Below, one piece after another: positions 1-11,281 of a stretch of DNA of 64,000 nucleotides. The translations under genes and the position numbers were made by a program. The notes beneath the pieces were generated by a model, which saw nothing but the letters and a program-made list of their open reading frames with translations, ran no database searches and was not told where the DNA came from. Source of the DNA: Diadema setosum (lineage: Eukaryota; Echinodermata; Echinoidea; Diadematoida; Diadematidae); contig CM067067.1 of the NCBI GenBank assembly GCA_033980235.1, positions 3,587,001 through 3,651,000 of the forward strand, given 5' to 3'. The stretch's first letter is position 1. Each line of letters begins with the position of its first letter.

Positions 1-1845
1 CCATTTGGAGCATTTTTTGAAAAATTGAAAAAATCGGACGGACGCGTACGCGCGCGCATATATACGCACACACAGCTCATATGCAATAGAAATTTCCGGT
101 TTTTTCACACTTATCGGATGCCTGAAATGTCAAGGAATATTTCTACCAAGTTTCAAGTCAATCCGACTCAATATGACGTCATACGGGCCCGTCAAAGTTG
201 AAATTCCGCGCGCGCGTCAATGGCGATATACAGTGCAACTATGCCAAAAAACCGTCAATTTTAAATCCGATTTTACTCGTCAGGATGGACGGTGACTTCC
301 AATTGTCTTTGCATATTCTGAAAGCTGATGAGTTGTTCATGTCATTTCATGGGTTGGCAATACTGGAAAAATGATTAAAAGATATCAAAAAAAAGAAAAA
401 AGAAAAAAAAGATATCTAAATAAAATAAAAAGAGTAAATTTTCAAAATGACGTCATCAAATTTCAAGTTTACTCGAGCGTATCTCACTTATCCTTTGCCC
501 ATTTTCACCCAGATTTCAGTATGTTGTACCTTATTAAATGCTCTTACATTAATGTGGTAACAACAATTTGATTGGATGACGGCATCACCTCGTAAAAATG
601 GATTCAATGTAAGCTTGTCAAATTTGACCAGTTTACGTGTTATCTCTATGGGAGTGCAGTTTTTCTGGAAATGAAAATTGACATGACTATCTTTATCGAG
701 CACTAGCTCACTTATGCTTCAGTGAATTTCTCTCAGATTTTAATATGTTGTAGCTGAGACTTTAAGCTATCGTGAATGTGCCCTTTATTTTTTCATACGA
801 CGTCGGCATTACGTTGAAAAACTTGGTTGAAATCAAAGCCTATCTTCGATGTATTTTCATATTTCTTTCTTTTTCCAACTTTCTTTGCAATAACTCAAGA
901 AAAACATACTCTATCACCACCATATTTTGCACATGTTTAGTTCATGTCACGTACATTATTTCATAAAAGAACAACTACTTCATTAGACGCCAATTTGGGT
1001 ATGTAAATTAGGGTCAAAGGTCATAAATGTTTCATCCTGTATCTTGGTGAATACATGTCTTATCTTCCCCATATTTTGCACACGTAAAGACCGTGTTACA
1101 AGGATCATTTCACAAAATAACCACTTTTTGCTCAGATGCCATCTTGTCTGTGCAGATCGGGGTCAAAGGTCATATGTACTTCTTTCTTTATCTTCGTTAT
1201 GACGTGTTATCTCTATGGGAGGGAATTTTTCTAGATGTGAAAATTGACATGATTGTCTTTATCGAGCACTAGCTCACTTACCCTTCGGTGAATTTCTCCC
1301 AGATTTTAATATGTTGTAGCTGAGACTTTGCGCTATCCTACGTGTTCCCTTTGTTTTTCATATGGTGTCGGGATCACGTCCGAAAACGTGGTTGAAATTA
1401 AAGGTTATCTTCGATGTATTTTCATCTTTCCTTGTCCAATTTTCTTTGCAATAACGCAAGAAAAATAGCCCCTGTCAACCCCATATTTTGCACATAAGGT
1501 CATAAATATTTCATCCTGTATCTTGGTGAATACATGTCTTATCTTTCCCATATTTTGCACACGCAAAGACCATGTTACAAGAATCATTTCACAAAATAAC
1601 CACTTTTTGCTCAGATGCCATCTTGGGGGTGCAAAGTGTGGTCAAAGGTCAAATATACTTCATTCTGCATCTTTGATAGTGTATACGAAATTCGGTACCC
1701 AAGATGGCAGGTCTGACTCCCTTTTTAAAATGAGAATCCAAACATCACACGACCAATATCCCTAATCTCAGGTGAAAGCTCGAATCATTGATTTAAAAAG
1801 AATCGGATCACCTAATTTGTCAGTCTTGACAAATTCCGAGTCTAG
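1..1845 (+). mobile_element. Helitron-like unit A (5' end outside window)
   Basis: Terminal hairpin at 1814-1835 and CTAG at 1842-1845. The 5' part lies left of the window. It has no palindromic minisatellite after its end: the next unit begins directly after CTAGT. Confidence 0.55.
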
Positions 1846-4389
1846 TGTTAAACTTCCCGTTGTCACAAAAAAAGATCTTTCTCCTCAAAAGTTGTGTATC
1901 GATTAGCTCAGAAAGTACTCTTCCTATCAATTTCAAAATTATACCATGTATGTATCATGACCCAAAGAAGACAAATTTTATAAAATCATAGTAATCAGTC
2001 GACGGTGACGTCACTATGACGTCATTATATGAAAACACATTCTCATTCATATCTCATTAATGGAATGGAATTTTTCAATGAAATTTACGTCACAAATAGT
2101 TCAAGTTAAGGTAATTCTACTCATGTTTTCAAATTTCATCTATAATCTTAAAACGTGCGCGTACGCGCGCGTTGAAATATTTGTATGCTCCAATCAAGCT
2201 CCAAATTTTTTTGCACACGTTTCAGACCATTTGGAACATTTTTTGAAAAATTCAAAAAATCGGACAGACGCGTACGCGCGCGCTCATATACGCACACACA
2301 GCTCATATGCAAAAGAAATTTTCCGTTTTCTCACTATGATCGGATGTCTAAAATGTCACGGAATACTTCTACCAAGTTTCAAGTTAATCCGACACAATAT
2401 GACATCATACGGGCCCGTCAACGTTAAAATTCCGCGCGCGCGTCAATGGAGATATACAGTGCAACTATGACAAAAAAACCGCCAATTTTAAATCCGATTT
2501 TACTCGTCAGGATGGACGGTGACCCCCCATTTTCTTTACATATTTTGAAAGCTGATGAGTTGTACATATCATTTCATGGGTTGGCGATACTACAAAAATG
2601 ATTAAAACATAACAAATTTCTTAATAAAATAAAAAGAGTAAATTTTCAAAATGACGTCATCAAATTTCAAGTTCATTCAAGCATATCTCACTTATTCTTT
2701 AGTTGATTTTCGTCCAAATTTCAATATGTTGTAGCTTATTAAATGGTCTTTCAGATATATAATAACAACAATTTCATTGGATGATGGCATCACCTCGTAA
2801 AAAGGGATTAAAAGTAACATTGTTAAATTTGACCAGTTTACGTGTTATCTCTATGGGAGTGCAGTTTTTCTGGAAATGAAAACTGACATGACTATCTTTA
2901 TCGAGCACTAGCTCACTTATGCTTCAGTGAATTTCTCCCATATTTTAGTATGTTGTAGCTGAGACTTTGGGCTATCGCTAATGTGCCCTTCGTTTTTTCA
3001 TACGGAGTCGGCATCATGCCCAAAAACTTGGTTGAAATTAAAGCTTATCTTCCATGTATTTTCATATTCTTTTCTTTCTGCAACTTTCTTTGGAATAACT
3101 CAAGAAAAACAAGCTCTATCAGCCCAATATTTTGCACATGTTTAGTTTATGTCACGTACATTATTTCATAAAATAACAACTACTTGATCGGGCACCTTCT
3201 TGGGTATGTAAATTAGAGTCAAAGGTAAAAAATGTTTCATCCTGTATCTTAGTGAATACATGTCTTATCTTTCCCATATTTTGCATACGTAAAGACCATG
3301 TTACAAGAATCATTTCACAAAATAACTACTTTTTGCTCAGACGCCATCTTGTCTGTGCAAAGTAGGGTCAAAGGTCATATGTACTTCTTTCTTTATCTTC
3401 ATTATGACGTGTTATCTCTATGGGAGGGAATTTTTCTAGATGTGAAAATTGACATGATTGTCTTTATCGACGACTAGCTCAATTACCCGTCGGTGAATTT
3501 CTTCCAGATTTTAGTATGTTGTAGCCAATGTAATACTCTTTAAGTTTTGTTCATCAAAGTTTTAATCGGATGATGTCTTCACCTCGTGAAAATAGATATA
3601 ATGTAACCTTCTCAAATTTAACCAGTTTACGTGTTATCTCTATGGGATGGAATTTTTCTGGGAATGAAAATTGACATGACGGTCTTTATCGAACACTAGC
3701 TCACTTACTCTTCTGTGAATTTCTCCCAGATTTTAATATATTGTAGCTGAGACTTTGGGCTATCGTAAGTGTTTTCTCCGGTTTTTCATACGACGCCGAG
3801 ATCACGTCAAAAAACTTGGTTGACATCAAACTTATCTTCGATGTATTGAGATATTTCTTTCTCTCTGCAACTTTCTTTGCAATAACTCAAGAAAAATAGC
3901 CCCTATCAACCCCATATTTTGCACATGTTTAGTCAATGTTATGTACATTATTTCATAAAATAACAACTACTTGATCAGACACCATCTTGGGTATGTAAAT
4001 TAGGGTCAAAGGTCATAAATGTTTCATCCTGTATCTTGGTGAATACATGTCTTATCTTTCCCATATTTTGCACACGCAAAGACCATGTTAGAAGAATCAT
4101 TTCACAAAATAACCAATTTTTGCACAGATCCCGTCTTGGGTGTGCAAAGTGGGGTCAAAGGTCAAATATACTTCATTCTGTATCTTCGTTAGTGTATACG
4201 GAATTCGGTACCAAAGATGGCAGGTCTTACTCCCTTTTCTAAATGAGAATCCAAATATCACACGGCCAATGTCACCTAAACACAGATGAAACATTTATGG
4301 TCATGCCTATTGGGATCAGGACGTAAATCATTGATTTCCAAATAGATCGGATCACCTAATTTGTCAGTGTTGACAAATTCCAAGTCTAG
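1846..4389 (+). mobile_element. Helitron-like unit B
   Basis: About 2.54 kb. Terminal hairpin 4358-4379, CTAG 4386-4389. It is longer than unit C because the internal block (CTAGCTCACTTA... to GGTCAAAGGTCA...) is repeated once more inside it. It contains CRE octamers at 2006, 2017 and 2652. Confidence 0.55.
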
Positions 4390-6235
4390 TTAGGTGATCC
4401 GAGTATCCTCTCGGATCACCTTCTGTATCTGTACTGATTCTTTTTAGGTGATCCGAGAATCCTCTCGGATCACCTTCTGTATCTGTACGGATTCTTTATT
4501 CTTCTTCTTTATTTCTGGACAAAATTTGTGTATCGATTAGCTCAGAAAGTCCTCTTCCTATCAATGTCAAAATTATACCATATGTGTATCATGTCCCAAA
4601 GACGACGGGTCAAGTAAAATCGTAGTGATCAGTCGACCGTGACGTCACTATGACGTCATTATATGAAAACACATTTTCAATCATATCTCATTAATGGAAT
4701 GGAATTTTTCAATGAAATTTACGTCATATATAGTTCAAATCAAGTTGAGTCTACTCATGATTTCAAAATTCATCTTTACTCTGAAAACGTGCGCGTACGC
4801 GCGCGTTGAAATATTTGTATGCTCTAATCGAGCTCAAAATTTTTTTGCACACGTTTCAGACCATTTGGAGCATTTTTTGAAAAATTGAAAAAAATGGACG
4901 GACGCGTACGCGCGCGCACATATACGCACGCACAGCTCATATGCAACAGAAATTTCCCGTTTTTTTACACTTATCGGATGCCTGAAATGTCAAGTAATAT
5001 TTATATCAAGTTTCAAGTCGATCCAACTCAATATGACGTCATACGGGCCCGTCAAAGTTGAAATTCCGCGCGCGCGTCAATGGCGATATACAGTGCAACT
5101 ATGCCAAAAAACCGCCAATTTTAAATCCGATTTTACTCGTCAGGATGGACGGTGACCCCCCATTTTCTTTACATATTTTGAAAGCTGATGAGTTGTACAT
5201 GTCATTTCATGGGTTGGCGATGCTGGAAAAATGATTAAAAGATATCAAATTTCTTAATAAAATGAAAAAAGTAAATTTTCAAAATGACGTCATCAAATTT
5301 CAAGATCGTTCGAGCGTATCTCACTTATCCTTCGCCAATTTTCACCCAGATTTCAGTATGTTGTAGCTTATTAAATGATCTTTCATTAATATTGTAACGA
5401 CATTTTGATTGGATTACGGCATCACCTCGTGAAAATGGATTGAAAGTAATCTTATCAAATTTGACCAGTTTGCGTGTTATCTCTATGGGAGTGCAGTTTT
5501 TCTGGAAATGAAAATTGACGTGACTGTCTTTTTCGAGCACTAGCTCACTTATGCTTCGGTGAATTTATCCCAGATTTCGATATGTTGTAGCTGAGACTTT
5601 GGGCTATCGGTAATGTGCCCTTCATTTTTTCATACGGTGTCGTAATCACGTCCAAAAACTTAGTTGAAATGAAAGCTTATCTTCGATCTATTTTCATATT
5701 ACTTTCTTTTTGCAACTTTCTTTGTAAGAACTCAAGAAAAACAGCTTCTATCACCCCCATATTTTGCACATGTTTAGTTTATGTCACGTACATTATTTCA
5801 TAAAATAACAACTACTTGATCAGACACCATCTTGGGTATGTAAATTAGGGTCAAAGGTCATAAATGTTTTAACCTGTATTTTGGTGAATACATGTCCTAT
5901 CTTTCCCATATTTTGCACACGCAAAGGCCATGTTACAAGAATCATTTCACAAAATAACCACTTTTTGTTCAGATGCCATCTTGGCTGTGCAAAGTTGGGT
6001 CAATGGTCAAATATACTTCATTCTGTATCTTCGTTATAGTGTATACCGAATTTGGTAACAAAGATAGCAGACCTGACTCTCTTTTCTAAATGAGAATCCA
6101 AATATCATACGTCCAATGTCTCTAAACACAGATGAAACCTATATGGTCATGCCTATTGCGATCAGGACTCGAATCATTGATTAAAAAAAAAATCGGATCA
6201 CCTAATTTGTCAGTCTTGACAAATTCCAAGTCTAG
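4390..6235 (+). mobile_element. Helitron-like unit C
   Basis: About 1.85 kb, the shortest complete unit and the best guess at the basic length. It starts with two palindromic repeats (4393-4474). Terminal hairpin 6204-6225, CTAG 6232-6235. Confidence 0.55.
4393..4474. repeat. Palindromic minisatellite, 2 copies
   Basis: Two copies of a 28-base palindrome with arms GGTGATCCGAG and CTCGGATCACC (4393-4420 and 4447-4474), each followed by CTTCTGTATCTGTAC. The arms are the reverse complement of the TCGGATCACC that precedes each unit's terminal hairpin, so they form a subterminal inverted repeat of the Helitron-like unit. Confidence 0.85.
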
Positions 6236-6238
6236 TTA

Positions 6239-6385
6239 GGTGATCCGAGTATCCTCTCGGATCACCTTCTGTATCTGTACTGATTCTTTATTAGGTGATC
6301 CGAGTATCCTCTCGGATCACCTTCTGTATCTGTACGGATTCTTTGTTCTTCTTCTTAGGTGATCCGAGTATCCTCTCGGATCACC
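6239..6385. repeat. Palindromic minisatellite, 3 copies
   Basis: The same 28-base palindrome three times (6239-6266, 6294-6321, 6358-6385), at the start of unit D. Copy number differs between units (0, 2, 3, 0), which suggests expansion at the 5' end. Confidence 0.85.
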
Positions 6386-7630
6386 TTCTGTATCTGTACT
6401 GATTCTTTGTTCTTCTTTTTATTCTTCTTTATTTCTAACCAAAATTTGTGCAGCGGTTAGCTCAGAAAGTGCATTGCCTTTCAATGTCAAACTTATACCA
6501 TATATGTATCATGTCCCAAAGACGGCAGATCAAGTAAAATCATAGTGATCAGTCGACCGTGACGTCACTATGACGTCATTATATGAAAACACATTTTCAT
6601 TCATATCTCATTAATAGAATAGAATTTTGCAATGAAATTTACGTCACATACATTTCAAGTTATGCGCATTTTACTCATATTATCAAAATTCATATTTTCT
6701 CTTCAAACGTGCGCGTACGCGCGCGTTGAAATATTTGTATGCTCAAATCGAGCTCAAATTTTTTTTGCACACGTTTCAGAGCATTTGGAGCATTTTTTGA
6801 AAAATTGAAAAAATTGGACGGACGCGTACGCGCGCCCACATATTCGCACACACAGCTCATTTGCAATGAAAATTTCCCGTTTTTTTACATTCATCGGATG
6901 CCTAAAATGTCAAGGAATATTTCTACCAAGTTTCAAGTCAATCCGACTCAATATGATGTCATACGGGCCCGTCAAAGTTGAAATTCCGCGCGCGCGTCAA
7001 TGGCGATATACAGTGCAACGATGCCAAAAAACGCCAATTTTAAATTCGATTTTACTCGTCAGGATGGACGGTAACCTCCCATTTTCTTCACATATTCTGA
7101 AAGCTGATGAGTTGTACATGTCATTTCATGGGTTGGCGATGCTGGAACAATGATGAAAAGATATCAAATTTCTTAATAAAGTAAAAAAAGTAAATTTTCA
7201 AAATGACGTCATCAAATTTCAAGTTCACTCGAGCGTATCTCACTTATGCTTTGACAATTTACACCCAAATTTCAGTATGTTGTAGCTTATTAAATGATCT
7301 TTCATTAATATAATTACAACATTTTGATTGGAGGACGGCATCACCTCGTAAAAATGGATTGAATGTAATATTGTCAAATTTGACCAGTTTACGTGTTATC
7401 TCTATGGGAGAGCAGTTTTTCTGGCAGTGAAAATTGACATGACTCTCTTTTTCGAGCACTAGCTCACTTATGCTTCGGTGAATTTCTCCCAGATTTTAGT
7501 ATGTTGTAGCTGAGACTTTGGGCTATCGTAAATGTGCCCTCCATTTTTTCATACGATGTCGGCATCACGTCGATAAACTTGGTTGAAAAATGGCACGTGG
7601 CTTCGATGCAGCTTCATTTTGCTTAATACA

Positions 7631-7714
7631 CAGGGCCTATGGAGCATGAAATAGGTCATTGCATAGCGCATCCGACTCGTAATCCTAAGGTCCCTGGTTC
7701 GAGCCTCACCCCTG
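7631..7714 (+). repeat. tRNA-Thr(CGT)-like SINE head or tRNA pseudogene
   Basis: Seen: ATAGCGCATCCGACTCGTAA followed by GGTTCGAG, which fits a D-arm end, an anticodon loop CT-CGT-AA and a B box. The T-stem pairs poorly and the acceptor stem is only partly complementary, so I do not call a working tRNA. A T-run follows, as expected for a Pol III terminator. It sits inside unit D. Confidence 0.6.
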
Positions 7715-8964
7715 CCAATATTTTTTTTTAATTTTTTAAACACTTTTTTCTTCTTTTTCTTTAGTTAGTCTTAACCTCCCTTCATAACTTTATCTTTTTC
7801 TGATTTATTTATGCTTCTCCTTCAAATTTCTATAAAATAACATATTTTTTTCTTTATTTTTCTTTCTTTCTACTACTTTCTGTGCGATAGATGAACAACA
7901 ACATTGGCTATTGATCCCATATTTTGCACATGTTTAGTTCATGTCACGTACATTATTTCATGAAATAACAACTACTTGATCAGACACCATCTTGGGTATG
8001 TAAATTAGGGTCAAAGGTCATACATGTTTCATCCTGTATCTTGGTGAATATATGTCCTATCTTTCCCATATTTTGCACACGTAAAAACGATGTTACAAGG
8101 ATCATATCACAAAATAACCAATTTTTGCTCAGATGCCATCTTGTCTGTGCAAATTGGGGTCAAATGTCATATGTACTTCTTTCTGTATCTTCGTTATGAC
8201 GTGTTATCTCTATGGGACGGAATTTATTTTTATGTGAAAATTGACATGATCGTCTTTATCGAGCACTAGCTCACTTACCCTTCGGTGAATTTCTCCCAGA
8301 TTTTAATATGTTGTAACTGAGACTTTGCACTATCGTTATATGCCCTTCGTTTATTCATACGATGTCAGAATCACATTAAAAATCTTGATAAAAAATAAAT
8401 CTTATCTTCGATGTATTTAGATAGTTCTTTCTTTCTGCAACTTTCTTTGTAATAACTCAAGAAAAACACGCCCTATCACCCCCATATTTTGCACATGTTT
8501 AGTTCATGTCACGTACATTATTTCATGAAATAACAATTACTTGATTGGACAATATCTTGGGTATGTAAATAAGGGTCAAAGGTCATAAATGTTGCATTTT
8601 GTATCTTGGTGAATACCTGTCCTATCTTTGCCATATTTTGCACACGTATATAGACGATGTCGCAAGAATCATTTCACAAAATAACCACTTTTTCCTCAGA
8701 TGCCATCTTGGGAGTGTAAAGGTGGGTCAAAGGTCCTATGTATTCGTTGCTGTATCTTCGTTATTCAGTGTATACAGAATTTGGTACCAATGATGGCAGA
8801 TACGACTCCCTTTGCTAAATGAGAATGCAAACATCACACGGCCAATGTCTCTAAACACAGATGAAACTTGTATGGTCATGCCTATTGCGATCAGGACTCG
8901 AATCATTGATAAAAAAAAATCGGATCACCTTAATTTGTCAGTGATGACAAATTACAATCTCTAG

Positions 8965-10953
8965 TTCTTCTTCTTTGTTTGTTTCTTTATTTCTCCCCAA
9001 AAGTTGTGCAGAGGTTAGCTCAGAAAGTCCTCTGCCTATCAATTTCAAAATCATACCATGTATGCATCATGTCCTAAAGACAATAAATCTAATGCATCAT
9101 TGTGATCAGTCGACCGTGACGTCACTATGACGTCATTATATGAAAACACATTCTCAATCATATCTAATTAATGGAATGGAATATTTCAATGAAATTTGCG
9201 TCACGTATATTTCAAGTTATGCGCATTCTACTCATATTCTCAAAATTCATATTTTCTCTAAAAACGTGCGCGTACGTGCGCGTTGAAATATTTGCATACT
9301 CCAATCGAGCTCAAAATTTTTTTGCACACGTTTCAGACCATTTAGAGCATTTTTTGAAAAATTGAAAAAATTGGACGGACGCGTACGCGCGCGCGCATAT
9401 GCGCCCGCACAGCTCATATGTCATAGAAATTTCCCGTTTTTTCAGACTTATCGGATGCCTGAAATGTCAAGGAATATTTCTGCCAAGTTTCAAGTCAATC
9501 CGATTCAATATGACGTCATACGGGCCCGTCAAAGTTGAAATTCCGCGCGCGCGTCAATGGCGATATACAGTGCAACTATGCCAAAAAAACGCCAATTTTA
9601 AATCCGATTTTACTCGTCAGGATGGACGATGACCCCCCATTTTCTTTACATATTTTGAAAGCTGATGAGTTGTACATGTCATTTTATGGGCTGGCGATGC
9701 TGGCAAAGTGATGTAAAGATATCAAATTTCTTAATAAAATAAAAAAAGTAAATTTTCAAAATGACGTCATCAAATTTCAAGTTCACTCGAACGTATCCCA
9801 CTAATCCTTCGCCAATTTTCATTCAGATTTCAGTATGTGGTAGCTTATTAAATGGTCTTTCATTAATATAATAACAACATTTTGATTGGATGACGGCATC
9901 ACCTCTTGAAAATGGATTGAAAGTAATCTTGTCAAATTTGACCAGTTTACGTGTTATGTCTATGGGAGTGCAGTTTTTCTGGAAATGAAAATTGACACGA
10001 CTATCTTTTTCGACCACTAGCTCACTTATGCTTCGGTGAATTTCTCCCAAATTTTAATATGTTGTAGCTAAGACTTTGGGCTATCGTAAGAGTGCCCTCC
10101 ATTTTTTCATACGACGTCGGCATCACGTCGAAAAACTTGGCTAAAATTTGCACTTGGCTTCGATGCAGCGTCATTTTGCTTAATACACAGGGCCTATGGA
10201 GGATGAAATAGGTCAGTGCATAGCGCATCCGACTCGTAATCCTAAGGTCCCCGGTTCGAGGCTCACCCCTGCCAATATTTTTTTTCACTTTTTTTAAACA
10301 CTTTTTTTCTTCTTTTTCTTTAGTTAGTCTTATTCTCCCTTCCTTACTTTATCTTTTTCTGATTTTTTTTTATGCTTCTTCAAATTTCTATAAAATAACT
10401 TAATTTTTTCTTTATTTTTCTTTCTTAAGTCTACTTTCTGTGCAATAGATCAACAACAGCAATGGCTATCAACCCCATATTTTGCACATGTTTAGTTCGT
10501 GTCACGTACATTATTTCATGAAATAACAACTACTTGATCAGACACCATCTTGGGTATGTAAATTAGGGTCAAAGGTCATAAATGTTTCATCCTGTATCTT
10601 GGTGAATACATGTCCTATCTTTCCCATATTTTGCACACGTATAGACGATGTCACAAGAATTATTTCACAAAATAACTACTTTTTCCTCAGATGCCATCTT
10701 TGGAGTGTAAATGTGGGTCAAAGGTCATATGTACTTGTTGCTGTATTTTCATTATAGTGTATACAGATTTGGTACCAAAGATGGCAGATATGACTCCCTT
10801 TTCTAAATGAGAATCCAAACATCACACGGCCAATGTCTCTGAACACAGGTGAAACCTGCATGGTCATGCCTACTTCGATCAGGACTCGAATCCATGATAA
10901 AAAAAAATTCGGATCACCTTAATTTGTCAGTGATGACAAATTACAATCTCTAG
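8965..10953 (+). mobile_element. Helitron-like unit E with tRNA-like insert
   Basis: About 1.99 kb and the last unit. It carries the same tRNA-like insert as unit D (10150-10430), so the two share a recent ancestor. Terminal hairpin 10921-10942, CTAG 10950-10953. Non-repetitive DNA begins right after it. Confidence 0.55.
10191..10272 (+). repeat. tRNA-Thr(CGT)-like SINE head, second copy
   Basis: Near-identical to the copy at 7631 (same CGT anticodon context, GGTTCGAG B box, T-run after it) and at the same place in unit E. It was most likely copied together with the host unit rather than inserted independently. Confidence 0.6.
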
Positions 10954-11281
10954 TTAAGTATATAAATTAATCTAATTTCATTTTTTTTTTTCATTTTGTA
11001 AAGTTTGTACCATGAGTGCACACTTTGTTTAAAGCTTGTCAAATGGACAGATTCAATAGGACGTATAGTTTATTCAATTTTGATGGTAAGGCAACCGACT
11101 AAATAGACATACAATGGGTGGTGGAAATGAACATGTAAGAGTTTGATGCTTTTCGGGACTACTTAATTGTAATTAAAGCTATAAATCATCATGATTTCCC
11201 CAATGCATTGAATACAAATATCAGTGTGTATTTTGTCTTCATGTCTTTTCCCACTTATTTTCTTTTTTATTCTTGTCAAAG
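10954..11281. other. Sulfotransferase copy 1 intron (3' part)
   Basis: Non-repetitive. From about 11040 it aligns by eye with the intron of sulfotransferase copy 2 (about 23040-23490), including the pyrimidine-rich stretch and the AG acceptor at 11280-11281. The array therefore ends within what should be the intron of copy 1. Confidence 0.6.

Larger units (their letters stand above)
6236..8964 (+). mobile_element. Helitron-like unit D with tRNA-like insert
   Basis: About 2.73 kb. It starts with three palindromic repeats (6239-6385) and carries a tRNA-derived insert near 7590-7870 that replaces the homologous segment of units A-C. Terminal hairpin 8932-8953, CTAG 8961-8964. Confidence 0.55.
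1..10953 (+). repeat. Head-to-tail array of Helitron-like non-autonomous units
   Basis: Seen: the same long unit recurs about five times in one direction (unit ends at 1845, 4389, 6235, 8964 and 10953; the first unit is cut by the window edge). Each unit holds, in order, a GATCAGTCGAC/TGACGTCA block, a GC-rich GCGCGTACGCGCGC block, a CATACGGGCCCGTCAAAG block, and several diverged ~145-bp subrepeats containing ATATTTTGCACA and GGGTCAAAGGTCA. Each unit ends in a perfect 9-bp-stem hairpin (AATTTGTCA/TGACAAATT) followed 6-7 bases later by CTAG and then T. Known: Helitrons end in a short hairpin followed by CTRR and insert next to T. Inference: a tandem array of non-autonomous Helitron-like elements. 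No Rep/helicase coding sequence is present. A plain higher-order satellite is the alternative. Confidence 0.7.

Noticed and set aside
2060..2470. 136-codon open frame in the repeat array and similar frames in other units
   Set aside because: Not kept as the same protein between units (stops and frameshifts differ), and it lies in non-coding element sequence.
4390..6400. CRISPR-like pattern of palindromic repeats with spacers
   Set aside because: Eukaryotic context, only 2-3 copies, near-identical spacers and no cas genes.
7631..10272. Functional tRNA-Thr(CGT) genes
   Set aside because: T-stem and acceptor stem pair poorly, and both copies sit at the same place in a repeat unit.
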